IMG/VR virus record: IMGVR_UViG_3300009002_000048
Span: 1-22,889 of that record
Source: a virus
Length of the DNA: 22,889 nt
Reading direction: 5' to 3' (one strand)
Shown here: one piece after another, positions 7,070 through 13,980 of the stretch
Layout of the letters: the number at the start of each line of letters is the position of its first letter
Position numbering within the stretch: the stretch's first letter is position 1
Translations under genes and position numbers: made by a program
Notes under the pieces: generated by a model
Seen by the model: only the letters and a program-made list of their open reading frames with translations
Told to the model about the DNA's origin: nothing
Database searches by the model: none

Positions 7070-7559
7070 TGTAATGCTTGAAATGCCGGTTAAACCTTTT
7101 GAGTTAGACCAAATGCACCCTGCACCTATTGCATTAGACATGATAGACTTAATGAATGCCGAGGGCGGACTTGGACTTAGTGCCAATCAAGTTGGGCTTA
7201 ACGCACAGATTTTTGTTATGAAAGTTATACTTAATAAGAAGGTTGGAACACCTTTAGTAGTTATTAATCCAATAATTAAAGGAATTAGTAATGAGAAGGA
7301 AGAAGGCATTGAAGGATGTTTGAGCCATCCGGGATTATTCCTTAAAGTTAAACGACCTATAAGTTGCATGGTGGAATTTGATACCTTGACAGATGACGGA
7401 AAAGCTGTTATACATATAGATGCAAAGTTTGATGACATAGACGCCCGTATATTCTTACACGAATACGATCATCTACATGGCGTACAGTTTATTAACCGTG
7501 TTAGCAAATTAAAATTAAAAATGGCCGAGAAACGCCGTAAAAAAAAGGATAACGCATGA
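7044..7559 (+). CDS. def: Peptide deformylase
   Basis: Deformylase removes the N-formyl group from new proteins using a metal ion. All three family motifs are present: [10 protein letters not shown] at 42-51, EGCLS at 90-94 with the metal-binding Cys92, and HEYDH at 139-143 with two metal-binding His and the catalytic Glu. At 171 aa it is near full length. Unlike many phage versions that stop soon after motif 3, it ends with a very basic tail (lysine/arginine-rich, about 155-169). Two Met codons (7044 and 7047) are possible starts. It sits between a J protein and a ClpA homologue and overlaps both. Confidence 0.95.
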   Translation: MMNLITAPDVMLEMPVKPFELDQMHPAPIALDMIDLMNAEGGLGLSANQVGLNAQIFVMKVILNKKVGTPLVVINPIIKGISNEKEEGIEGCLSHPGLFLKVKRPISCMVEFDTLTDDGKAVIHIDAKFDDIDARIFLHEYDHLHGVQFINRVSKLKLKMAEKRRKKKDNA

Positions 7560-9820
7560 TTGACCCAAGTTTAGCATTACAACAAGTATTTGACAAGGCA
7601 GTTAAATATGCTCTTAGCTACCAGCACGAGTATCTAACTCTTGAGCACTTGCTTTGTGTAATGCTTGAAGATGACGAGTTTAGAGAAAGTATTATTGGAT
7701 ACGGTTCAGATCCTGATCTAATGAAAAAGAACCTTGAAAATTATGTTGCAACAAAGCTTAACGACATCAAAATTGATGATGAAAAGTTTAAGCCAAAGAA
7801 GACACAAGCAGTTGAACGAGTATTAAATCGTGCATTTGCCCAAATTCTTTTCCAAGGCCGCAACGAAATTCAAGTTATAGATGTCTTTACTAGTCTCTTA
7901 ACGGAGAAGCGTTCGTATGCTTATTTTGTTACACAGCAAGCTAACATTGACAAAGACAAATTTACTGCATATGCTGCCACAAACGAAGATGGAGTTAGCG
8001 TAGATGAAGACGAAAGCATGGGTCCAGAAACTCGCGGGCCAGCAGCCAAAGCACTCAAAGCATTTACAACTGACTTAAACGACGAAGTAAGACAAGGCAA
8101 GATTGATCCTGTTATTGGTCGAGTTGAAGAAGTTGAACAAGTTGCACTAGCCCTCGGACGTCGCAGTAAGAGCAACGTATTGCTTGTTGGCGACCCTGGC
8201 GTTGGTAAAACAGCAATTGCCGAAGGTCTTGCATGGCGCATCGAAAACGGAGAAGTGCCAGAGTTCTTAAAAGAATACAGCGTTTACAGTCTAGACATTG
8301 GCAGTATGCTTGCGGGTTCTAAGTACCGCGGCGACTTTGAAGAGCGCTTTAAGCTTGTGTTGTCAGGCCTGCAAAAGAAAGGCAAGACTATTATGTTTAT
8401 TGACGAGGCACACATGATTAGTGGTGCTGGTGCAGGTGGACAGAATAGCGCAAACGATCTTGCTAACATGCTCAAGCCAGCGTTAAGTAAGGGTAACATT
8501 AAAGTAGTTGCATCAACTACTTGGGAAGAATACCGCAAATACTTTGAGAAGGATCGCGCACTTATGCGACGCTTCCAGCGTGTTAGTGTTGACGAGCCGT
8601 CACCAGCAATGGCAGTCGAAATTCTACAAGGAATTCGTAAGTACTACGAAGACTTCCACAATGTAGTTATTACTGACGAAGCAATTGACGAAGCTGTAAA
8701 ACTTAGTGTTAAGTATCAAACTGACAAAAAGCTTCCTGACAAGGCAATTGACCTAATTGATGTTGCTTGTTCAAGATTTAAGGTTAACGAGCAAACTGAA
8801 AATTGTGTTGTACACCCTGCAAACATTCAGTTTGAACTTGCAAAAATTGTAAACATTCCAGAAGAACAAGTTGCTGAAAAAGAAACTGAGAATCTTATAC
8901 ACCTTGAAGAAAATCTTAAAAGTAGTGTGTTTGGTCAAGACGAAGCAATTGAAGGCATTGTTGACAAGATTCTTGTTAGCCAGGCAGGTCTAAAGCCTGA
9001 CAACAAACCAGTTGGAAGCTTTATCTTTATGGGCCCAACTGGTACAGGTAAAACCGAGACAGCAAAAGCACTTGCACACCACCTTGGTGTAAAGCTTGTA
9101 AGATTTGATATGTCGGAATACCAAGAGAAGCATAGTGTTGCTAAGTTTATTGGTGCTCCACCAGGGTATGTTGGGTTTGATGACAACGCAGGTCAGCTAA
9201 TTGTCAAGCTACAAGAGAATCCAAACTGTGTTCTACTACTTGACGAGATTGAAAAAGCACACCCTGATGTTACATCAGTATTGCTTCAGCTAATGGACAA
9301 CGGTAGAATTACAGGGTCAAACGGTAAAGAAGCAGATGCACGTAATTGTGTATTGATTCTTACAACCAACCTGGGTGCAAGAGCTTCTGAAAAGAACAGC
9401 ATTGGATTTGGCGACACACTGGAAAAAGAATACGAAGACACTGAACTCAAGAAGTTCTTTGCTCCGGAGTTCCGCAACCGTCTGGATGCTACAATCACCT
9501 TTGCTAAACTCGGCAAGCCAGTTATGCTTAAGATTGTTGGCAAGTTTCTTGGAGAACTTAGAGAACAAGTTAAAGATAAAGGCGTTCATGTTACTGTATC
9601 AAACGAAGCTCTTGACTACTTAGTTGAGAAAGGATTTGATCCTAAGATGGGTGCAAGACCTCTACAGCGTGTTATTGACAAAGACATTAAGCGTCCGTTG
9701 TCAAGGCTTATGCTATTTGGCGAGCTAAAAGCTGGTGGAACCGTTAATATCGACATCGTTGATAGTTTAGTTAAACTTGAGGTAACAGCAAATGAGCAGT
9801 CTGAAACGGTCGGAATCTAA
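7556..9820 (+). CDS. clpA: ClpA-type AAA+ unfoldase
   Basis: The 754-aa product has a Clp N-domain (about 1-140) and two AAA+ modules: Walker A GDPGVGKT at 212-219 with Walker B FIDE at 281-284, and GPTGTGKT at 493-500 with LLLDE at 560-564; a sensor-2 GAR lies near 699-701. There is no ClpB-type middle coiled coil between the modules. An IGF tripeptide at 616-618 sits where ClpA and ClpX carry the IGL/IGF loop that docks on ClpP, so the protein is predicted to feed substrates to ClpP, presumably the host's. It overlaps the deformylase by 4 bases and the next gene by 29. A close match to bacterial ClpA suggests acquisition from a host. Confidence 0.95.
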   Translation: MIDPSLALQQVFDKAVKYALSYQHEYLTLEHLLCVMLEDDEFRESIIGYGSDPDLMKKNLENYVATKLNDIKIDDEKFKPKKTQAVERVLNRAFAQILFQGRNEIQVIDVFTSLLTEKRSYAYFVTQQANIDKDKFTAYAATNEDGVSVDEDESMGPETRGPAAKALKAFTTDLNDEVRQGKIDPVIGRVEEVEQVALALGRRSKSNVLLVGDPGVGKTAIAEGLAWRIENGEVPEFLKEYSVYSLDIGSMLAGSKYRGDFEERFKLVLSGLQKKGKTIMFIDEAHMISGAGAGGQNSANDLANMLKPALSKGNIKVVASTTWEEYRKYFEKDRALMRRFQRVSVDEPSPAMAVEILQGIRKYYEDFHNVVITDEAIDEAVKLSVKYQTDKKLPDKAIDLIDVACSRFKVNEQTENCVVHPANIQFELAKIVNIPEEQVAEKETENLIHLEENLKSSVFGQDEAIEGIVDKILVSQAGLKPDNKPVGSFIFMGPTGTGKTETAKALAHHLGVKLVRFDMSEYQEKHSVAKFIGAPPGYVGFDDNAGQLIVKLQENPNCVLLLDEIEKAHPDVTSVLLQLMDNGRITGSNGKEADARNCVLILTTNLGARASEKNSIGFGDTLEKEYEDTELKKFFAPEFRNRLDATITFAKLGKPVMLKIVGKFLGELREQVKDKGVHVTVSNEALDYLVEKGFDPKMGARPLQRVIDKDIKRPLSRLMLFGELKAGGTVNIDIVDSLVKLEVTANEQSETVGI

Positions 9821-10490
9821 GAAGCTACACTACAAAAAGTATCTCTACAAGCTCAGAATTGGCAACCCGTTAGCAGCAATCTTTAGAACAGAAAGACAAC
9901 GCGGCGGGAAGTTAGAGTTTGCCAAGGCAAGGATTGAAGAGTTCTTTGAACAACATCGCAATGGCGAGGCTATAACAAGTACACGATATAGAACACTTGT
10001 TACTATATCGTTTCAACAACTACTTGATGCAGATCGCATTTACAAAAGTTTACGTGGTGCAACAGATTATCTGTTGCGCTGCGAACATCAAACAATTATT
10101 ATCTATACAAATAATTTAACGACGTTAACAAAACTAAGTAAGAACATTCGCACAGACGACATAGAACTTTGGGAGCCTAGTAAGGAAGTAGTTAGCTTTT
10201 TAGTAGCAAATGCAAACACTATTATAATCGATAAGCCTACAGACTTTCCGTACAAGATAACGTTTGGTCGTAAACCAGGCAAGGCCGAATTAGCTGATTG
10301 GATTGATAACAATTCCGATAAAGTTAAGATTGGCAATATATTACTTGAGAACCTAAGATGTGAAACTAGGTGGATACAAGGACAGTACTTTTATGTCAAG
10401 GATGAAAAGATCATCTTCCTTCTTAAGATAATGCTAGGTGATAATATAGGTAAAATAGATAAGCTAGTATACAAAGGCGACATTAGATAA
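9792..10490 (+). CDS. Conserved hypothetical protein, 232 aa
   Basis: I do not know the function. The N-terminus is very basic (KRSESKKLHYKKYLYKLRI), followed by an FRTERQRGGKLEFAKARIEE helical region. Later comes a strand-rich section with a run of Ile (QTIIIYTNN) and a C-terminal mixed region with single Cys residues. The basic start suggests nucleic-acid contact. It starts 29 bases inside clpA. I have an impression of similar proteins in marine T4-like phages starting HYxKYLYKL, but no named family. Its stop codon lies within a late-promoter-like motif that serves the next gene. Confidence 0.7.
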   Translation: MSSLKRSESKKLHYKKYLYKLRIGNPLAAIFRTERQRGGKLEFAKARIEEFFEQHRNGEAITSTRYRTLVTISFQQLLDADRIYKSLRGATDYLLRCEHQTIIIYTNNLTTLTKLSKNIRTDDIELWEPSKEVVSFLVANANTIIIDKPTDFPYKITFGRKPGKAELADWIDNNSDKVKIGNILLENLRCETRWIQGQYFYVKDEKIIFLLKIMLGDNIGKIDKLVYKGDIR

Positions 10491-10493
10491 ATA
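10486..10493 (+). promoter_or_regulatory. T4-type late promoter motif GATAAATA(CT)
   Basis: GATAAATACTTTA matches the extended T4 late consensus TATAAATACTATT at most positions. It embeds the TAA stop of the upstream gene. Placed at -13 to -6, it puts +1 at about 10499, essentially on the ATG at 10498. There is no Shine-Dalgarno sequence in front of that ATG, so the late message could be leaderless, or translation could begin downstream. Confidence 0.6.
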
Positions 10494-10497
10494 CTTT

Positions 10498-10860
10498 ATG
10501 GCGAATAGTGAAAATATATTATCTGGTCAAACACACCCTGGGGAAAGTAGTACCCAGGGTGTGACTGGCGAAATGTTCAAAGGCGACGGATTCTACGGTA
10601 GGTCCGACGGTATACATACTGTACAATACAGCTTAGAAGGATTCATTGGATCCATTGAGATTGAGGCTACTCTTGCAACTGAACCAGTTGACGCAGATTG
10701 GTTCATACTTACCGAAACAACTCATACTAGCATAACAGTTGACGATGCCGAAGCATCGGGTGCGTTTATTAAAAACTTTACTGGCAACTATGTATGGGTA
10801 AGAGCAACAATACGTAACTGGACTGACGGTACTGTAAATAGCGTATTACTAAATCATTAA
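10498..10860 (+). CDS. Hypothetical protein, 120 aa, probable beta-rich structural protein
   Basis: The product has no signal peptide or cysteines and looks strand-rich from about residue 30 on (DGIHTVQYSLEGFIGSIEIE, TGNYVWVRATIRNWTDG), like small virion or fibre-associated beta proteins. A late-type motif lies right before it, which fits a virion protein. The ATG at 10498 has no ribosome-binding site, and a perfect 11-bp hairpin covers codons 12-22. An alternative start is the ATG at 10573 (MFKGDGFYGR), which would give a 95-aa protein with the hairpin in its leader. I favour 10498 because the frame is open throughout, but the start is uncertain. Confidence 0.7.
   Translation: MANSENILSGQTHPGESSTQGVTGEMFKGDGFYGRSDGIHTVQYSLEGFIGSIEIEATLATEPVDADWFILTETTHTSITVDDAEASGAFIKNFTGNYVWVRATIRNWTDGTVNSVLLNH
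10532..10563 (+). promoter_or_regulatory. Perfect 11-bp GC-rich hairpin at start of a late gene
   Basis: CACACCCTGGG (10532-10542) is followed by a 10-base loop (GAAAGTAGTA) and the exact reverse complement (10553-10563). It lies 34 bases after the putative start codon and about 10 bases before an in-frame ATG at 10573. No U-tract follows, so it is not a typical terminator. It could stabilise the 5' end of a late transcript or control translation. Confidence 0.55.
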
Positions 10861-10871
10861 GGCAAAAGAAT

Positions 10872-11144
10872 ATGGAAAATTTTGTAAGTATCATTTGGAA
10901 AGAAGGCACCCTAAACGAGGAAGCAGTTGTAGACTCGCTTATTAACCTCGGAAGTATGCCTCTTAACGAAGACGGAACTAATTATCAACTTGGCGAAACA
11001 GTAGACGGTGAACATGTTCTACGTATTGCAATTAGCGAAGCACTTGAAGACGAAGAGTCTCATGCACTTGCAGAAGCTATTGCAGAAGAAATATTTGACA
11101 TGGGATTAACTAATTTTGACATCGAAATTAGTGCAAAGGAATAA
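10872..11144 (+). CDS. Small acidic hypothetical protein, 90 aa
   Basis: I do not recognise this protein. It is strongly acidic with a Glu/Ala-rich helical stretch (ISEALEDEESHALAEAIAEEIF, about 53-75) and strand-like segments on either side, which suggests a small alpha/beta fold. It has no cysteine, TM segment or signal peptide. It lies 11 bases after the preceding gene and 2 bases before the next, in the same transcription unit. Unlike the genes that follow, it does not have the shared N-terminal motif of the 11147-14980 cluster. Confidence 0.6.
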   Translation: MENFVSIIWKEGTLNEEAVVDSLINLGSMPLNEDGTNYQLGETVDGEHVLRIAISEALEDEESHALAEAIAEEIFDMGLTNFDIEISAKE

Positions 11145-11146
11145 TT

Positions 11147-11488
11147 ATGAAACTTAATGAAATTGATGACATGACTGATCTTGATCCTACTCAGCCACTG
11201 CCGTGGAACATGGTAGATGACTTAATTGTTTTTATGAAAAATGAGAATAGTTTCTATAGACGTAAACTATATCCAATGCTGTTAAACGTACAAGAGACTG
11301 TAAGCAACGGTGGCAAAGTTAACAAGAAAGACTTTGTTCCTATCATTGACGACGCTATCAAAGCATACGTTGGTAAGTTTGGTTTGAACAGAAGACCAGA
11401 CGATATGATGTCTCCATCAGAAAAGATGGAATGCATTGATAAACTTCTAACAGACGAGAAAGAAAGTTTCCGTAAGGGAGATTACTAA
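11147..11488 (+). CDS. Hypothetical protein, 113 aa, with MKLNEI N-terminus
   Basis: The function is unknown. It is a mostly helical, charged protein with a conserved-looking stretch LPWNMVDDLIVFMKNENSFYRRKLYPML at about 19-46. The N-terminus MKLNEIDDM fits the M-K-(I/L)-x-(E/D)-(I/V) pattern shared by the next nine genes, though it lacks a clear (I/L)-x-E cleavage-type site. It is the first member of the proposed internal-head-protein cluster and the weakest match. It overlaps the next start by 1 base (TAATG). Confidence 0.65.
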   Translation: MKLNEIDDMTDLDPTQPLPWNMVDDLIVFMKNENSFYRRKLYPMLLNVQETVSNGGKVNKKDFVPIIDDAIKAYVGKFGLNRRPDDMMSPSEKMECIDKLLTDEKESFRKGDY

Positions 11489-12510
11489 TGTTACTTAGAG
11501 AAGTATACGAGCAAGACAACAAGACAGCAACCTTTGCGTTTGGTCGCATGAACCCTCCTACTATTGGGCATATGAAGTTAGCTGAAACTGTTGCAAGTTT
11601 GCCCGGCGACAGCTTCCTTTTCCTAAGTCACAAGCAAGCAAAGAAATCAGATCCGTTAGATTTTAATACTAAAGTAAAGTTTGTAGAAAGCTTCTTTCCT
11701 AACATTAAAGTAGGTAATCCAGAAGTACGTACAATTATTCAAGCATTGAAGCATCTCGACGAACAAGGATACAACAACATTTTTTTTGTTGCAGGTGCTG
11801 ACCGCCTTAACGAGTTTGCTGAACTTATTCACAAATATAACGGCCAAGAATACAATTTTAAGAATATTAATGTTGTAAGTTCAGGTGATCGCAATAGCGA
11901 AGGCAGTCTTGTAGAAGCAATGAGTGCTAGTAAACTGCGCAAGGCCGCATTCAACGGCGACTATACAACGTTTGCAGAGGGTGTTCCTAACCCTAGAGCA
12001 GCTAAAGCACTTTACGCCGCTGTACGAAGCGGAATGGGCATTGAAGAAGCAACCCTTAGCCTGCCGCAGCGACCACAACAGCCACAAGCAGATGGCAAAG
12101 CACAACTAAGAACTCCGCAGCCACAACAGCCACAACAACAAACTGCGCCGCCTGTTACCCCAATACTTTTAAAAACACTAGAGAAATACCTAGACAAGTT
12201 GTTTGCAAGACTAGGAATCGATGTCGAGTTTACAAGACACTTCCTAGATAGAGTGAATGATGAAAGAAACATAAGACAAATTACTATACAAGAATTAGTA
12301 AAATTGTTTAGAGATACTTATAGCAAGTACGGAAAACAGATTGCACAAATGGGTCCAGATGCGCAAGCTGTAATTAAAGACATGCAAACAGACATTAACC
12401 TTCCATTTGTTCTTAATTGGGACGATCGTAACCAGCAACTTGACCTAGTTGCAAAGACGGTTATGCGCAAGAAAAACTTTACTACTCCAAATAAAGAGTT
12501 GAGAGTGTAA
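11488..12510 (+). CDS. Nucleotidyltransferase (NMNAT/PPAT-like fold) fused to a conserved C-terminal domain
   Basis: The N-terminal domain (about 10-180) has the nucleotidyltransferase signature FAFGRMNPPTIGH (15-27, with the TxGH motif) and the matching SASKLRKAA motif near 149-157. Such enzymes transfer AMP or CMP to a phosphorylated substrate. A Pro/Gln-rich linker (about 191-223) joins a second domain (about 224-340) with TRHFLDRVNDERN and DLVAKTVMRKKNF, whose role I cannot name; its H..DR...RN layout faintly recalls small RNase-toxin folds. The N-terminus MLLREVYEQ matches the shared motif of this cluster. If that motif targets capsids, the enzyme would be packaged and injected, as T4 Alt is. 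Both the substrate and the packaging are unproven. Confidence 0.85.
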   Translation: MLLREVYEQDNKTATFAFGRMNPPTIGHMKLAETVASLPGDSFLFLSHKQAKKSDPLDFNTKVKFVESFFPNIKVGNPEVRTIIQALKHLDEQGYNNIFFVAGADRLNEFAELIHKYNGQEYNFKNINVVSSGDRNSEGSLVEAMSASKLRKAAFNGDYTTFAEGVPNPRAAKALYAAVRSGMGIEEATLSLPQRPQQPQADGKAQLRTPQPQQPQQQTAPPVTPILLKTLEKYLDKLFARLGIDVEFTRHFLDRVNDERNIRQITIQELVKLFRDTYSKYGKQIAQMGPDAQAVIKDMQTDINLPFVLNWDDRNQQLDLVAKTVMRKKNFTTPNKELRV

Positions 12511-12731
12511 TGGATGATATTAAAGAACTACAAAGACTAGCCGGTATAGGTGAATGGGGCGGATACAAAGAAATTCAATTCGAAGATCCATACCAATTTG
12601 CTGCGGACAATCGTCAAAAAGAAAAAGAGCAAGGTATTAACCCGGGCACAGACGAATGGTTTAAAATGTGGTTCGGTAATCCAAATCCTTACAACAATCC
12701 TCCACAGTTTAGAGGACGTACAAAAAAATGA
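12510..12731 (+). CDS. Small hypothetical protein, 73 aa, DIKELQRLAGIGE N-terminus
   Basis: The function is unknown. The N-terminus MDDIKELQRLAGIGE carries an I-G-E site at 13-15, which would suit a prohead-protease type cut. The C-terminal half has PGTDEWFKMWFGNPNP (about 46-61), an aromatic motif I associate with small proteins of marine T4-like phages. It starts one base inside the previous stop and overlaps the next gene by 4 bases. It is hydrophilic, with many charged residues, no cysteine and no TM segment. It is listed as a candidate internal head protein. Confidence 0.65.
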   Translation: MDDIKELQRLAGIGEWGGYKEIQFEDPYQFAADNRQKEKEQGINPGTDEWFKMWFGNPNPYNNPPQFRGRTKK

Positions 12732-13330
12732 AAATATACGAAATTGTAACTGAAACAAAGCTTGACAAACCTACACCGAGTGTTGCTGAACTAGTAAAAA
12801 AGCACAACGTTAGTAGCAGTCATATAAAATCACAATTAGCAAAAGGTACTAAGGTAGAACTTGAGCATACTAGTGATAGAAAAGTTGCTAGAGAAATTGC
12901 ACTAGATCACATTGGCGAAGATCCAAATTACTATACAAAACTAAGTAAAATGGAAGAAGCAATAAGCAGAGATGAACTTATTGCAAATATAAGTGCAAAG
13001 CAAAAGCAACGTATGCTAGATGCAATATTCATGTACCTTGATAAAGCAGTGAAATCAGATCCTGAAAAGGATGTAAGAAAACATGCATTTCAAGTCGGAA
13101 GAGAAGTTGACCTTAGTGGTGTTGGGCTCAATCCTAGGATGTTATCAAGACAGTATTCTCAGAAGACTGGTATCCCGGAGAGTTTTACAGAGTCTAATGA
13201 TTTTACCGATGCGCGTATGAATGCTATTAAAGCAGGTAAGTCAAGCTTTAAAGTAGGCGGCAAGACATACAAAGTAACCGGTGACACAACTGACGAACTA
13301 AACGCCGAAGACCCAGATGCAAGTAAGTGA
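12728..13330 (+). CDS. 200-aa protein with CTS-like N-terminus and DUF5661-like domain
   Basis: The first residues MKIYEIVTE match the cluster motif, with a V-T-E site at 7-9. Residues 17-78 (SVAELVKKHNV ... GTKVELEHTSDR ... IALDHIGEDPNYYTKLSKME) resemble, from memory, the DUF5661 family of unknown function. The C-terminal part (about 158-190) has ARMNAIKAGKSSFKVGGKTYKVTGDT, a short strand-rich motif I associate with small marine-phage proteins. There are no cysteines. Translation is coupled to the upstream gene (ATGA), and the end overlaps the next start by 14 bases. It is the largest non-enzymatic member of the proposed packaged set. Confidence 0.75.
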   Translation: MKIYEIVTETKLDKPTPSVAELVKKHNVSSSHIKSQLAKGTKVELEHTSDRKVAREIALDHIGEDPNYYTKLSKMEEAISRDELIANISAKQKQRMLDAIFMYLDKAVKSDPEKDVRKHAFQVGREVDLSGVGLNPRMLSRQYSQKTGIPESFTESNDFTDARMNAIKAGKSSFKVGGKTYKVTGDTTDELNAEDPDASK

Positions 13331-13586
13331 TCTTATAAATGAAGATGGTCGTGTTGTCAAGGGCGTTAACACTACAATCGATGTAGGTGTTGGTGAAATT
13401 CCGCGACAAGCAGCTAAGTACGGTAATGATGTGTCTATTAATGGCTTCCCTCCATTTTTGCGCACCGACGGCAAAGTTCAAAAGAAGAAATTAACTGCAA
13501 TGGAAGAAGCTTGTATTGAAGGCGGGCACGACATAAACGATTTGTCAGTGCCTAAACAAAAGCTATTTGATTGGAATAAATACTAG
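13317..13586 (+). CDS. Small hypothetical protein, 89 aa, MQVSDLINE N-terminus
   Basis: I do not recognise a named domain. The N-terminus MQVSDLINED matches the cluster motif and has an I-N-E site (7-9) of the (L/I)-x-E prohead-protease type. The central region VKGVNTTIDVGVGEIPRQAAKYG (about 14-36) looks conserved from memory of other marine phage proteins. One Cys lies near residue 66. The gene starts 14 bases inside the preceding one. Its last codons overlap a late-promoter-like motif, and the next gene begins 1 base after its stop. Confidence 0.65.
   Translation: MQVSDLINEDGRVVKGVNTTIDVGVGEIPRQAAKYGNDVSINGFPPFLRTDGKVQKKKLTAMEEACIEGGHDINDLSVPKQKLFDWNKY
13575..13582 (+). promoter_or_regulatory. 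T4-type late promoter motif AATAAATACTA
   Basis: AATAAATA matches 7 of 8 bases of TATAAATA, and the following CTA continues the T4 consensus TATAAATACTATT. Read as -13 to -6, +1 falls on the A of the ATG at 13588. That gene has no Shine-Dalgarno sequence at normal spacing, so a leaderless late transcript is possible. The motif overlaps the end of the upstream gene. Confidence 0.5.
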
Positions 13587-13587
13587 C

Positions 13588-13779
13588 ATGTTATTAAGAG
13601 AGCTTGATCAAAAGACTGGATTTTCTATCTTCACTGCAAACGTTCGCGTTAAGCAACGTTATTACAGTCAGTGGATCCCTGTTCAAGTCTCAGCACGAAA
13701 CATGCAAGAAGCAAAGAAATTAATTCAAGCACAGTACGGACCAGATGCTACTATTAATGGCATAAGGAGTTCAAAATGA
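13588..13779 (+). CDS. Small hypothetical protein, 63 aa, MLLREL N-terminus
   Basis: The frame is open from 13567, but I place the start at 13588. The resulting MLLRELDQ closely copies the MLLREVYEQ start of the nucleotidyltransferase gene at 11488, and the stop of the previous gene lies just before. The body (FTANVRVKQRYYSQWIPVQV, then a helix RNMQEAKKLIQAQYG) looks like a compact beta-beta-alpha fold, possibly nucleic-acid binding given the basic aromatic strands. It has no clear ribosome-binding site, and it overlaps the next gene by 4 bases. Its function is unknown; it is a member of the proposed packaged cluster. Confidence 0.65.
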   Translation: MLLRELDQKTGFSIFTANVRVKQRYYSQWIPVQVSARNMQEAKKLIQAQYGPDATINGIRSSK

Positions 13780-13979
13780 AAATAGATGAAATTACCTGTT
13801 GGGACGGCTATCGTAAAGTCGGTACTAAAAAAGGCAAGAACGGCAAGCGAGTTAACGACTGTAAAAAAGTTAAAGAAGTATATAAACAAAAGGACGGCGA
13901 CTACGCTAGAGATGGCGGGCCGATGCCTAAAAAGAAAAAAAGAGGCCCGCACCCATTGGGCGGAAAGTTAGTAGGTTAA
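13776..13979 (+). CDS. Small very basic protein, 67 aa, MKIDEI N-terminus
   Basis: About 30 percent of the residues are lysine or arginine. The sequence has CWDGYRKVGTKKGKNGKRV (about 8-26) with a second Cys at 29, and a C-terminal MPKKKKRGPHPLGGK stretch. This composition fits a DNA-condensing or internal capsid protein. The MKIDEI start matches the cluster motif, but residues 7-9 are TCW, so no (I/L)-x-E site is visible. A good AAGGAG ribosome-binding site lies 6 bases before the ATG. I recall similar CWxGYKxxGTKK motifs in marine phage proteins without any assigned role. Confidence 0.7.
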   Translation: MKIDEITCWDGYRKVGTKKGKNGKRVNDCKKVKEVYKQKDGDYARDGGPMPKKKKRGPHPLGGKLVG

Positions 13980-13980
13980 A

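Noticed and set aside
7947-7975. TTGACA-17-TATGCT promoter-like sequence inside clpA
   Set aside because: The -10 box is weak and it lies deep in a coding region with no gene start nearby; chance matches of this quality are expected.
7556-9820. ClpB disaggregase identity for the AAA+ gene
   Set aside because: The long middle coiled-coil domain of ClpB is absent and an IGF ClpP-docking loop is present, so ClpA fits better.
11776-11789. Run of eight T bases with flanking CAACAA/TTGTTG, considered as a slippage site or terminator
   Set aside because: The reading frame continues normally through it, the stem is short and AT-rich, and no alternative frame product is evident.
12060-12150. Repeated CCACAACAGCCACAA units, considered as a short tandem repeat or CRISPR-like array
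   Set aside because: The units encode a Pro/Gln-rich linker in one continuous reading frame; there are no regular spacers.
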